In this document: one piece after another, positions 1-6,493 of the stretch
How positions within the stretch are numbered: the first letter of the stretch is position 1
Layout of the letters: every line of letters starts with the position of its first letter
Source of the DNA: Sulfurovum sp.
Lineage (GTDB): Bacteria > Campylobacterota > Campylobacteria > Campylobacterales > Sulfurovaceae
DNA length: 9,553 nt
Reading direction: 5' to 3'
Assembly: GCA_004377245.1 (NCBI GenBank)
Contig: SOIK01000050.1
Location: 1 to 9,553 of the forward strand
The notes under the pieces: generated by a model
Told to the model about the DNA's origin: nothing
Seen by the model: the letters and a program-made list of their open reading frames with translations, nothing else
The model's database searches: none
Position numbers and translations under genes: made by a program

Positions 1-248
1 CTGACCTTGCCATCATCGCAGCTATTTTAAGTAGCTATAGAGACAGAGAGCTTAGTTCTGAAACACTTTTCCTTGGAGAAGTCAGCCTCACAGGAGAGAT
101 ACGGGAAATATCAGGACTCACACAAAGACTCAAAGAGATAGAAACACAAGGTTTTTCTAAAGCTGTCATCCCCAATAAACCTATGGAAGAAACAAAAATC
201 AAATGCTTTGTGGCTGATGAAGTTTCAAAAGTTGTGGAGTGGATGTAA
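1..248 (+). CDS. radA: RadA (Sms) DNA repair protein, C-terminal end, 5' truncated by window edge
   Basis: The readable frame starts at base 3 and ends with TAA at 246-248, giving the last 81 residues. They match the C-terminal Lon-protease-like domain of RadA: DLAIIAAILSSYRDR, then FLGEVSLTGEIREISGLTQRL, then a GF.KAVIP strand and a closing short helix. RadA is a cytoplasmic RecA-like ATPase that helps process recombination intermediates and extends strand exchange. Its zinc finger and Walker motifs lie upstream of this window. The reading is intact to a normal C-terminus, so the gene is truncated only by the window. It is a housekeeping neighbour and probably unrelated to the signalling cluster that follows after 204 bp. 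The identification rests on remembered family motifs. Confidence 0.9.
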   Translation, partial: DLAIIAAILSSYRDRELSSETLFLGEVSLTGEIREISGLTQRLKEIETQGFSKAVIPNKPMEETKIKCFVADEVSKVVEWM

Positions 249-273
249 AGTTTTCATTCAATCAAAATCATGT

Positions 274-301
274 TATAATATAGAAATTGATATCATATAA
301 T
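274..301 (+). promoter_or_regulatory. Candidate promoter for the riboswitch-RR transcript
   Basis: Two perfect TATAAT hexamers lie at 274-279 and 296-301 in an AT-rich stretch with no clear -35 element, as is common for sigma-70 promoters of Campylobacterota. The second would start transcription near 307-309, just before the riboswitch aptamer at about 319, so the aptamer would sit at the 5' end of the message as expected. The DNA is so AT-rich that chance matches are likely. Confidence 0.4.
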
Positions 302-318
302 TTATAGTTTATATTTAA

Positions 319-384
319 AAAGCCAAACTTGCTGTGAAGTAAAGTACGGAAAGCTAAGGGTCTTAAAAAGATAGCCTGGCTACT
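319..384 (+). ncRNA. GEMM-I type cyclic di-GMP riboswitch aptamer (c-di-GMP-I)
   Basis: The RNA folds as a GEMM-I aptamer. P2 is 328-333 with 338-344 (one bulged A at 341), closed by the GNRA tetraloop GUGA at 334-337. The signature GGAAAGCUAAGGGUCU follows at 348-363. P3 pairs AGCU 352-355 with GGCU 378-381, AGG 357-359 with CCU 375-377, and UCUU 361-364 with AAGA 368-371, leaving an asymmetric internal loop (360 against 372-374) where the family has its tetraloop receptor. By alignment to remembered members (Vc2, Cd1, Gm0970), ligand-contact positions map to G322 (G20), A350 (A47) and C383 (C92). The 21-46 pair is C323-G349, a covariation of the G-C seen in Vc2. G at position 20 favours c-di-GMP over cGAMP. 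It lies in the leader of the response regulator gene, 68 bases before its ATG. Confidence 0.8.
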
Positions 385-389
385 AAATA

Positions 390-423
390 TCTTCTGAATA
401 TCTCTATATAGAATATTGGAAGA
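390..423 (+). promoter_or_regulatory. Stem-loop right after the aptamer; possible expression platform
   Basis: TCTTC 390-394 pairs with GAAGA 419-423, AATAT 397-401 with ATATT 413-417, and TCT 403-405 with AGA 410-412, making a near-continuous hairpin. A competing short dyad GGAAGACTTCC (418-428) uses the same 3' bases. No U-tract follows, so it is not a classical intrinsic terminator. Whether it switches transcription or translation is unknown. Confidence 0.35.
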
Positions 424-452
424 CTTCCATACATAAAAGGCCTATAATACCT

Positions 453-1106
453 ATGCAAAATAATCATATCTACAAAATTATTATCGCAGATGATCATGAA
501 ATTGTTCGTAGCGGTGTCAAGTTTACTATAGGGGCTCAAGAAAATTTTCATATTGAAGATGAAGCTTCTTCATTTAGTGAGCTCATTGGCCTTCTTTCCA
601 AAAAAAGCTATGACTTTTTGATTTTAGATCTAAATCTTGGTGATAAAAATGGTATACCTTCCATACGTGAAATCAGTAATCAGTTTAATGAATTACCAAT
701 ATTGATCTTAAGTATGTTTCCTGAAGATCCTTATGCTCTACAATCTATCCAAGCTGGAGCTTCGGGCTATTTAAATAAAAAAATGGTATCGGAAGAATTG
801 ATACATGCAATAAATAGCATCATTGAGGGAAAAACGTATATTAATCAATCATATATGGAAAATCTTCCCTATGGAACCTCTTTAGGTAAAACATCCAAAA
901 GCTCGATAGAGTCTTTATCCAAACGAGAATTTGAAGTGTACTCTCTAATTGCCTCAGGTATTACCTCTAAAGAGATTGCAGAAAAACTTACATTGAGTCC
1001 AAAAACTGTATCTACTTATCGTACACGGATACTAGAAAAATTGTCACTTTCCAATACTAGTCAGCTCATTCACTTTGCCCTACAGGACTCTTTAGGACAA
1101 GAATAA
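453..1106 (+). CDS. NarL/FixJ (LuxR-type) response regulator, REC-HTH
   Basis: This 217-residue DNA-binding response regulator has a REC domain at about residues 7-130. The acidic pair is D13/D14, the phospho-acceptor D59, the switch residue S87 and the conserved lysine K109. A GerE/LuxR helix-turn-helix follows at about 153-215 (LSKREFEVYSLIASG, SKEIAEKL, recognition helix SPKTVSTYRTRILEKL). This is the standard NarL/FixJ length and order. The ATG at 453 is the only plausible start: upstream in-frame codons offer only ATA, and a weak AGG lies 12 nt before. It is the only DNA-binding protein in the window, so it is the natural transcriptional output for the relay proteins downstream. A GEMM-type riboswitch precedes it, implying control of its expression by c-di-GMP. 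Its cognate kinase is inferred only from context. Confidence 0.93.
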   Translation: MQNNHIYKIIIADDHEIVRSGVKFTIGAQENFHIEDEASSFSELIGLLSKKSYDFLILDLNLGDKNGIPSIREISNQFNELPILILSMFPEDPYALQSIQAGASGYLNKKMVSEELIHAINSIIEGKTYINQSYMENLPYGTSLGKTSKSSIESLSKREFEVYSLIASGITSKEIAEKLTLSPKTVSTYRTRILEKLSLSNTSQLIHFALQDSLGQE

Positions 1107-1171
1107 AAAACCAAGGTAAATCTAAAATAGTAAACCTTGTCAAAACTCCATAAACATCCAATAAAATTAGT

Positions 1172-1215
1172 GTAAGAATAATCCTATATGTTTTTTTCTC
1201 TATACTTCGTATAAT
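1172..1215 (+). promoter_or_regulatory. Dyad operator candidate plus -10 box upstream of the receiver gene
   Basis: GTAAGAATAATCCTAT at 1172-1187 matches 14 of 16 bases of GTAGGAATAATCCTAC, the reverse complement of the perfect dyad at 6713-6728. A TATAAT follows at 1210-1215. The dyad to -10 distance (22 nt) differs from the 27 nt at the other two sites, so the promoter assignment is less certain than the dyad. Another TATAAT lies at 1282-1287, close to the gene. Confidence 0.4.
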
Positions 1216-1227
1216 CTTTATATAAAC

Positions 1228-1267
1228 GTTGGATTTAAAATTTCCAACAAAAATTTCTTTCTCCAAC
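1228..1267 (+). repeat. GTTGGA / TCCAAC inverted repeat with a second TCCAAC copy
   Basis: GTTGGA (1228-1233) can pair with TCCAAC at 1243-1248 (9-nt loop) or with an identical TCCAAC at 1262-1267. If transcription starts at the -10 near 1210, both hairpins would be in the leader of the receiver gene as mutually exclusive folds. No U-tract follows. Function is unknown, and it could be an operator rather than an RNA structure. Confidence 0.3.
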
Positions 1268-1301
1268 TTAATAAAAAAATTTATAATAAAAAGGATGAAT
1301 T

Positions 1302-1679
1302 ATGAAGAAGAGAATTCTTATTGTTGATGATGTTGAATTTAATATTGAGTTTGAAGGAAAAGTGATTAAATCTCTTATGGATGAGCTTGGGATCGATATA
1401 GAAATTGACACAGCTTATACGGTTGAAGAAGCATTAAGTAATATAGCTGAAAATGATAGATATGATGCTATGGTGATTGATATGAATTTACCTGATGGTT
1501 CTGGTGTTGATATAGCAAAGGCTGCATTGAAAAAAAGCGAAGAGACTCGCATAGCAGCACTTACAATTTATCCCAGCAAGTATGAAGATCAGCATGCCTT
1601 TTTTGATCTTTTTTTAATAAAACCGATCATGCCTGAGACATACAAGCAGAATTTTGGTCGTCTTTTAGGTCTTGAATGA
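1302..1679 (+). CDS. Single-domain response regulator (stand-alone receiver)
   Basis: The 125 residues contain one REC domain and no output domain. The acidic pair is D9/D10 (ILIVDDVEFN), the phospho-acceptor D60 (MVIDMNLPDGSG), the switch threonine is probably T88 and the conserved lysine-proline K107-P108. All catalytic residues are present, so it should be phosphorylated. AAGGA at 1291-1295, six bases before the ATG, supports this start. Such CheY/Spo0F-like proteins act by protein contacts, as relay intermediates or as phosphate sinks. It sits between the LuxR-type regulator and the EAL phosphodiesterase, 55 bp upstream of the latter, and may be co-transcribed with it. Inference: it could exchange phosphate with the Hpt protein at 6143 or gate the phosphodiesterase, which has no receiver of its own. 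Confidence 0.9.
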   Translation: MKKRILIVDDVEFNIEFEGKVIKSLMDELGIDIEIDTAYTVEEALSNIAENDRYDAMVIDMNLPDGSGVDIAKAALKKSEETRIAALTIYPSKYEDQHAFFDLFLIKPIMPETYKQNFGRLLGLE

Positions 1680-1695
1680 TGTTAGAGACAAATAT

Positions 1696-1727
1696 TTTTC
1701 CTATAGTGATATAGACGAATAGGAGGG
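1696..1727 (+). promoter_or_regulatory. RBS of the EAL gene inside a possible hairpin
   Basis: A strong Shine-Dalgarno AGGAGGG (1721-1727) lies seven bases before the ATG at 1735 and fixes that start. Its first part is in ATAGGA (1719-1724), which is perfectly complementary to TCCTAT at 1699-1704 (14-nt loop). Upstream U residues at 1696-1698 can add wobble pairs with the G-run. This could occlude the ribosome site, but a 6-bp AU-rich stem is marginal. Confidence 0.35.
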
Positions 1728-1734
1728 TGTACTT

Positions 1735-3060
1735 ATGCAACAACATAATGTAATTTCCAAATCTGTGCAAGTTGACCCACTTACAAAACTTTTAGACTAT
1801 GTTCCTTTCATAGATTTACTTAATCAGAGATTTTCCTCTGACTCTGATTCTAAAAAAACACTTACAGCTTTACTGTTTATTGAGTTTGATGATCTTGCGC
1901 AGTTTAATGATATTTTTGGTTTTAATACTGATGACCAGCTAATAATACAGTTAAGTGAAAAGCTTAGCTTGCTTTTAAAGAGTGAAGATGTTTTGGCAAG
2001 AGCAGGTGATAATCAATATATTATTATGCAGGATCTCTCTGCCTCTGAAAATCCTAAGGAATTGGCAAAGCATATTATGCATATGCTTTCTGAGCCATTT
2101 GTTGTTGATACAAATATATTTTATATTAATGCATCTATAGGTATTAGTTGCTATCCTATGGATGGGAATGATGCTTATAGACTGATAAAAACAGCTAAAA
2201 ACACTATGAGGCATGCTCAAAAAGATGGTAAAAACAATATTGCGTTTACCCCACATAGAGTAGCATTATCATCTTATGAAAAAAGTGTACGCATTATGGA
2301 AGATTTACCGGCGGCTATTGAAAATGGAGAAATATATTTTGCTTATCAGCCTCAGTACTCTTACACTGAAGAACGTTTTATAGGGGCTGAAATGCTTGCC
2401 AGGTGGAGACATCCTGAGTATGGAGAAGTGTCCCCGGAATTTTTTATTCCGCTTGCAGAGAAGAGTGGTATGGTTGGACCACTAACTGTTAAAGCCCTTG
2501 TTGATGCTTCGAAGGCATTTACTTTATTTGAGAGTGAGGGTATTGATGATTTTTCTCTCTCTGTCAATATTTCACCTGTTTTTCTAATGAGAAGTACTTT
2601 TTATAAAACGATTGAGTTTTTAATGGAGCAGTATCCTCTGAGTGGAAAAAATATAAACTTTGAAATTACGGAAGAAGTACTGATGAAAAATACAGACAAT
2701 CTGATAAAAACACTTGAGAAACTCAAGGCACTGGATATTGGTATTGAACTTGATGATTTTGGAACAGGTTATACTTCATTACAACACCTTGCCTATTTAC
2801 CGATCGACACCTTAAAAGTGGACAAATCCTTTGTAAGTGGAATTGATAAAAATGCAAAAAAGAAAGCACTCTTCAAAGCCATTGTAGATATGTCTCATGC
2901 TTTAAATATTGATGTTATTGTAGAAGGAGTTGAAAATAGTTCAGAAGATAGAATAATTAAAACTTTTAAGCCAACAAAAGCACAGGGGTACTTTTATTCC
3001 AGACCAATACATCGAGATGTATTGGTTGAAAAGTTAAAACAACATAATAAACAAGATTAA
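1735..3060 (+). CDS. GGDEF-EAL protein: degenerate cyclase domain, predicted active c-di-GMP phosphodiesterase
   Basis: The 441-residue soluble protein has no transmembrane segment or N-terminal sensor. The GGDEF domain (about residues 14-172) has GDNQY at 91-95 in place of GGDEF, so catalytic and metal residues are gone and it should not make c-di-GMP. The EAL domain (about 186-435) keeps the residues needed for hydrolysis: E219 (motif reads EML rather than EAL), N278 in VNIS, E310 in EITE, D340/D341 in DDFGTGYTSL, K361 in KVDKSFV, E397 in EGVE and Q417 in QGYF. The expected reaction is c-di-GMP to pGpG. Family knowledge says degenerate GGDEF domains often serve as GTP-binding allosteric or dimerisation modules; whether this one does is unknown. 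It is probably translated with the single receiver upstream, and the FIST operon with its own promoter follows. Confidence 0.92.
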   Translation: MQQHNVISKSVQVDPLTKLLDYVPFIDLLNQRFSSDSDSKKTLTALLFIEFDDLAQFNDIFGFNTDDQLIIQLSEKLSLLLKSEDVLARAGDNQYIIMQDLSASENPKELAKHIMHMLSEPFVVDTNIFYINASIGISCYPMDGNDAYRLIKTAKNTMRHAQKDGKNNIAFTPHRVALSSYEKSVRIMEDLPAAIENGEIYFAYQPQYSYTEERFIGAEMLARWRHPEYGEVSPEFFIPLAEKSGMVGPLTVKALVDASKAFTLFESEGIDDFSLSVNISPVFLMRSTFYKTIEFLMEQYPLSGKNINFEITEEVLMKNTDNLIKTLEKLKALDIGIELDDFGTGYTSLQHLAYLPIDTLKVDKSFVSGIDKNAKKKALFKAIVDMSHALNIDVIVEGVENSSEDRIIKTFKPTKAQGYFYSRPIHRDVLVEKLKQHNKQD

Positions 3061-3086
3061 GGTATTTTATTTATCCTTTTATGTTG

Positions 3087-3139
3087 GTAGATAAGATTAT
3101 TCCTACATACATTTTAGATAAAAAAGACTATTCTATAAC
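3087..3139 (+). promoter_or_regulatory. FIST operon promoter with upstream dyad element
   Basis: GATTATTCCTAC at 3095-3106 is the right part of the dyad seen complete at 6713-6728. Its left GTAG is at 3087-3090, separated by an extra ATAA. A -10-like TATAAC lies at 3134-3139. The block 3095-3142 matches 6717-6764 without gaps at about 41 of 48 bases, far above the surrounding sequence, so it is a conserved control module. It lies in the 121-bp gap after the phosphodiesterase gene. The FIST gene has a G-rich RBS (3174-3178) just before its ATG. Confidence 0.55.
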
Positions 3140-3181
3140 TTTAATACTTTTAATTGACAATTTATTGTACGAAGGGGGAAA

Positions 3182-4276
3182 ATGAATTACGCTATATTGA
3201 CAAATATTGATAAAATTGATTCTATTGATTTCATACCGACAGTTATAGTGGGTTTTTACCAGTGCGGCAAAGAGAAGCTTTTTTCTCAGTATACTGAAAC
3301 CCTGAAAGCTCGTTTCCCAGAGGCTGACATAATTGGATCTAGCAGTGAGAGTAATATTTATGATACGATTCCCCATCTCGATATAGATGAAACACATATC
3401 TGTACTTATATGTGTATAGAGATGAAAAAGGAATCCTATACGCTTCAGTTTTTCTCCACTCAAGAAAAACAGAAGATTCTTGTTGAGGAAAATAAAAAAT
3501 ACGGTGCCATTATTTTGAGTGCTAGTTATAACAATGATCTTGAACAGCTCATTACTATGTTACAGAAAAATATCGGTCAAAATAGTTTTTTCGGTGCGCT
3601 TGCAGGAGCTGAACCCTCTAAGTTAAAAGAGGGAACTATCTTTTATAACGGAGAATATATTTCCGATGGTACACTAGTATGGTTCATCGATCAAGAACAG
3701 TATCTTCTTAAAGGGATATCGGTACATAACTTTGATCCGGTTGGATTTGATTTAGAGATTACCCGTGCAGAGGGATTCAAAATTTTTGAAATTGAAAATA
3801 AGCCGGCACTGGATATGGTGGAGGAGATGATTGGTACATTAGACCCACAAAGCATTGCTTCGTACGACCACCCATTTTTTATCACATCAGACAAGAACGA
3901 TAAATCTACTGAAAGACCACTCTCTTCTATGCTCTCTATAGACAGGGAAGCCAAAACTATAATGCTCTATAAAGAAGTTTCAAATGGCGATAAACTTAAG
4001 TTGGCCATACCTTTTAACCGAGAGAAGCAAGAAAAACAACTACGTAGGTTTTGTGATTATACTACAAGTGGCGGTATCGCTTTTTTATTTGTTTGTGTGG
4101 CATATAAGGGGCATTGGGGAGAGATGGAGCCGATCTATCTTATGCATCTTGCAAAAAACCTTAGGGTTCCCTTTGTGGGTTTTCATTCGCTTGGTGAAAT
4201 AGGACCACTAAATCCTCAAGGTTTTTCTCTGATGCAAAACCAGACATTGACACTAGCAGTACTCTCTGAAAAGTAA
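3182..4276 (+). CDS. FIST-domain sensor protein, NosP-like (putative haem/NO sensor)
   Basis: The 364-residue soluble protein has a FIST_N domain (about 18-170: IVGFYQCG, FPEADIIGSSSES, FFGALAG, FYNGEYISDGTLVWFID) and a FIST_C domain (about 175-362: LLKGISVHNFDPVG, ITRAEGFKIFEIENKPAL, and the hallmark VPFVGFHSLGEIGP followed by QNQTLTLAVL). Length and order fit the NosP type. NosP proteins of Pseudomonas, Vibrio and Legionella bind haem and NO and control an adjacent soluble hybrid kinase (NahK), altering c-di-GMP and biofilm. Here the kinase gene starts 8 nt downstream and a c-di-GMP phosphodiesterase lies upstream, the same arrangement. Histidines that could ligate haem include H182, H230, H311, H322 and H335; I cannot say which, if any, does. 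FIST proteins may also bind other small ligands, so NO sensing is inferred from context. Confidence 0.85.
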   Translation: MNYAILTNIDKIDSIDFIPTVIVGFYQCGKEKLFSQYTETLKARFPEADIIGSSSESNIYDTIPHLDIDETHICTYMCIEMKKESYTLQFFSTQEKQKILVEENKKYGAIILSASYNNDLEQLITMLQKNIGQNSFFGALAGAEPSKLKEGTIFYNGEYISDGTLVWFIDQEQYLLKGISVHNFDPVGFDLEITRAEGFKIFEIENKPALDMVEEMIGTLDPQSIASYDHPFFITSDKNDKSTERPLSSMLSIDREAKTIMLYKEVSNGDKLKLAIPFNREKQEKQLRRFCDYTTSGGIAFLFVCVAYKGHWGEMEPIYLMHLAKNLRVPFVGFHSLGEIGPLNPQGFSLMQNQTLTLAVLSEK

Positions 4277-4284
4277 GGAACAAC

Positions 4285-6159
4285 ATGCAACTACACAAAA
4301 TGGATAAACAAAAGATCATCAAAGACGTAACCGGTCTATTTGACATGGAGCCTGCAAAAGCTCAACACTTAGTTGATAATATGGAAAAAGCTTTACTCGG
4401 AGAAAATAAGGATTTTTTTTATACTCTGAAATATGCTATACATTTTCGTAACGATACTGCTTTTTCAAGGAATGTACTCAAGTGTGCTGTAGAGAATTTT
4501 TCTTTTTTGATTACCAAAGAAGAATATGCCTCTGTAAAGAAAGAGTTGGAAACATTTTTTTATCTTTTTTTTGAAACGATATTTATTCAACGATGTCGTT
4601 ACGCAAAGAAGATTGAAAAAAGGGGAGATACTGTTCAGAAAGTTCTACAGCATATGAGTAACCAGTTAAATAAAACACTTGATACACAACAACTTATGAT
4701 CGCAAACATCTCTCATGAGATGCGCACTTCACTCAATGCTATTTCTGGATATCTATCTATAGTAAAGGATAAAAATATTTTGATAGGAGAGGATAAAAAC
4801 TTTCTTGATAAAGCAAGCAGTGCATCTTCGACACTGAAGGCACTTGTATCTGACATCTTAGATGTTACGAAGATTAACTCTGGACAGCTGGAGATCAAAG
4901 AGGAGTTCTTTTGGCTGGATAAAATGATCTTGAAGTGTATTGATAGTATTGCAATAGGATTGAACAAGAAAAATATTATCTTTAAAACCAAAGTAGACTT
5001 TTTTCCAAAAAAAGTATTTGGAGATCGTCAGCATATTATGGAAATAATAACAAATCTTTTAAGCAATGCTGTCAAATATACCGATAGCGGTTTTGTGCAT
5101 CTTAAGGTTAAAAAAAATCAAGGACTTGATGATAGTATAGAAATACTCTTTCAGGTTGAAGATAGTGGCATTGGGATGACACAAGAACAGACAGAGAATA
5201 TGTTTGAGCCTTATAGCCGCTTTAAAACAGAGAGACAAGGGGTAGGACTCGGTTTGCATATTGCATACAAACTAGCACAAAAATTAGGTGGCTGTTTGAC
5301 TGCTAAAAGTAAATTTGGAGAGGGGAGTACGTTTGATTTTACCGTTAAATTAAAAGAGAAACCTGACAATCTGATCAAAACAGATAACAAGATGATTTGC
5401 TTTTTTAATAATACAAAAGAGACACACGATTTTAAGCAGAAGTTACATTTCTTAAAAGAGCATGGAATCGAAATTGTTACCTTCAGCAATGAACAGAAGT
5501 TTATAAACTATCTGTTAACCCTGAAAGATAAAGCGCCAGATATGATTTCAATTGTTTCTGATCACGAAGGATATTTAAAATATGATGCATTGATAAACTA
5601 CCTAAGAACGCTTAAAATATTTGAGACAACGTCTTTTATTGCTGAGGAGACTGGAGCAAATATCTCTCTTGGCTACTTTGATAAAATTTATGATCGTTTT
5701 GCTCCTATATTGACATATATTGATTCTTTAAAAGTATTAGATACACAAGAAAATAAAGTAAAAGCAGATGTGGAGAAAAAACAAGATATACATATTCTTG
5801 CGGTTGATGATATAGAGACAAACCTGGAAATACTTAAGATGTTCATAGCAAAGAGATATCCTCATGCTACTATAGATTTGGCAACGGGTGGTTATGAGGC
5901 AGTAGGGATGTATAAAACCCAAACGTACGATATTATCTTTATGGACTTGAAAATGCCTGGATTAAACGGTTTTGAGGTTCTGGAAAAATTAAATGCTATT
6001 CATCATTTACCTCCAGTTTATGCTTTGACAGCAGATATATATAAGACTACCTATGACAAAGTAGTGCAAGCAGGTTTTATGGGATTACTTGAAAAACCAT
6101 TACAGCTGGATCTTTTATTTGAGACTATTGAAAAGGTGATACATGAAAAAAATAATTAG
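4285..6159 (+). CDS. Soluble hybrid histidine kinase (HisKA-HATPase-pseudoREC-REC), NahK-like
   Basis: The 624 residues contain no transmembrane helix or recognised N-terminal sensor domain; residues 1-130 look helical and may dock the FIST partner. The HisKA box has H144 (NISHEMRTSLNAISG). The HATPase has an N-box around N257-N261, G1 DSGIG at 293-297 and G2 GVGLGL at 319-324. Residues about 369-485 look like a receiver that has lost its acidic pair and acceptor (MICFFNNTKE). The final REC (about 502-620) is intact with D508/D509, acceptor D554, T582 and K604-P605. AAGGA at 4275-4279 supports the ATG. It sits 8 nt after the FIST gene and overlaps the Hpt gene by 17 nt, implying coupled translation. 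Expected role: cytoplasmic autokinase regulated by the FIST protein, passing phosphate H144 to D554 to the Hpt protein. NahK assignment is by context and architecture. Confidence 0.92.
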   Translation: MQLHKMDKQKIIKDVTGLFDMEPAKAQHLVDNMEKALLGENKDFFYTLKYAIHFRNDTAFSRNVLKCAVENFSFLITKEEYASVKKELETFFYLFFETIFIQRCRYAKKIEKRGDTVQKVLQHMSNQLNKTLDTQQLMIANISHEMRTSLNAISGYLSIVKDKNILIGEDKNFLDKASSASSTLKALVSDILDVTKINSGQLEIKEEFFWLDKMILKCIDSIAIGLNKKNIIFKTKVDFFPKKVFGDRQHIMEIITNLLSNAVKYTDSGFVHLKVKKNQGLDDSIEILFQVEDSGIGMTQEQTENMFEPYSRFKTERQGVGLGLHIAYKLAQKLGGCLTAKSKFGEGSTFDFTVKLKEKPDNLIKTDNKMICFFNNTKETHDFKQKLHFLKEHGIEIVTFSNEQKFINYLLTLKDKAPDMISIVSDHEGYLKYDALINYLRTLKIFETTSFIAEETGANISLGYFDKIYDRFAPILTYIDSLKVLDTQENKVKADVEKKQDIHILAVDDIETNLEILKMFIAKRYPHATIDLATGGYEAVGMYKTQTYDIIFMDLKMPGLNGFEVLEKLNAIHHLPPVYALTADIYKTTYDKVVQAGFMGLLEKPLQLDLLFETIEKVIHEKNN

Positions 6160-6460
6160 TGAAACAGAAGTCATTGCATATGACCATCTCAAGGCATTTG
6201 GATTTGCTGAGGAACAGGTAATCCCATTGGTTTATCGAGCTAAAAAAGATCTGCAAGAAAATTTGACAAAGTTAGAGATATTGCTTTATGAAGATACGAT
6301 TTCTATTGATGATATCAATAATGTTTTACATGCACTAAAAGGGCTATTATTTAATTTGGGAAATCATGAGCTGGCAGAAAAGTTAAATGAAATAAGATCA
6401 CATTTTGAAAGCAAAGCGTCTTTGAAAGAGATTTCACAGTTATTGTTTGATGAGAAATAA
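6143..6460 (+). CDS. Stand-alone Hpt phosphotransfer protein
   Basis: This is a 105-residue helical protein with the Hpt signature HALKGLLFNLG at 63-73; H63 is the expected phospho-acceptor, followed by the usual amphipathic helix (HELAEKLNEIRSHFES). The length suits a single four-helix Hpt domain. The ATG at 6143 overlaps the end of the hybrid kinase gene by 17 nt, and AAAAGG at 6131-6136 supplies a ribosome site inside that gene. Expected role: shuttles phosphate between the kinase's C-terminal receiver and a response regulator, most simply the LuxR-type regulator at 453 or the single receiver at 1302. A decayed paralogue of its C-terminal third lies at 6762-6863. Confidence 0.88.
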   Translation: MKKIISETEVIAYDHLKAFGFAEEQVIPLVYRAKKDLQENLTKLEILLYEDTISIDDINNVLHALKGLLFNLGNHELAEKLNEIRSHFESKASLKEISQLLFDEK

Positions 6461-6493
6461 ATTGAACATCTCTAAATATAAGATGGAATTATT

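Noticed and set aside
319..384. GEMM-Ib (cyclic AMP-GMP) riboswitch
   Set aside because: The CGGAAAG and C-G 21-46 pair recall Geobacter cGAMP RNAs, but the key position 20 is G (G322), not A, which favours c-di-GMP. Binding data would be needed to be certain.
443..448. TATAAT as -10 box of the response regulator gene
   Set aside because: It lies four bases before the ATG, which would give a nearly leaderless transcript and make the riboswitch pointless; AT-rich chance match is likelier.
1112..1139. CAAGGT...ACCTTG as intrinsic terminator after the response regulator
   Set aside because: The stem is 6 bp with a 16-nt loop and no T-run follows.
1991..2025. Active diguanylate cyclase domain
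   Set aside because: The signature is GDNQY in place of GGDEF, so the metal and catalytic residues are missing.
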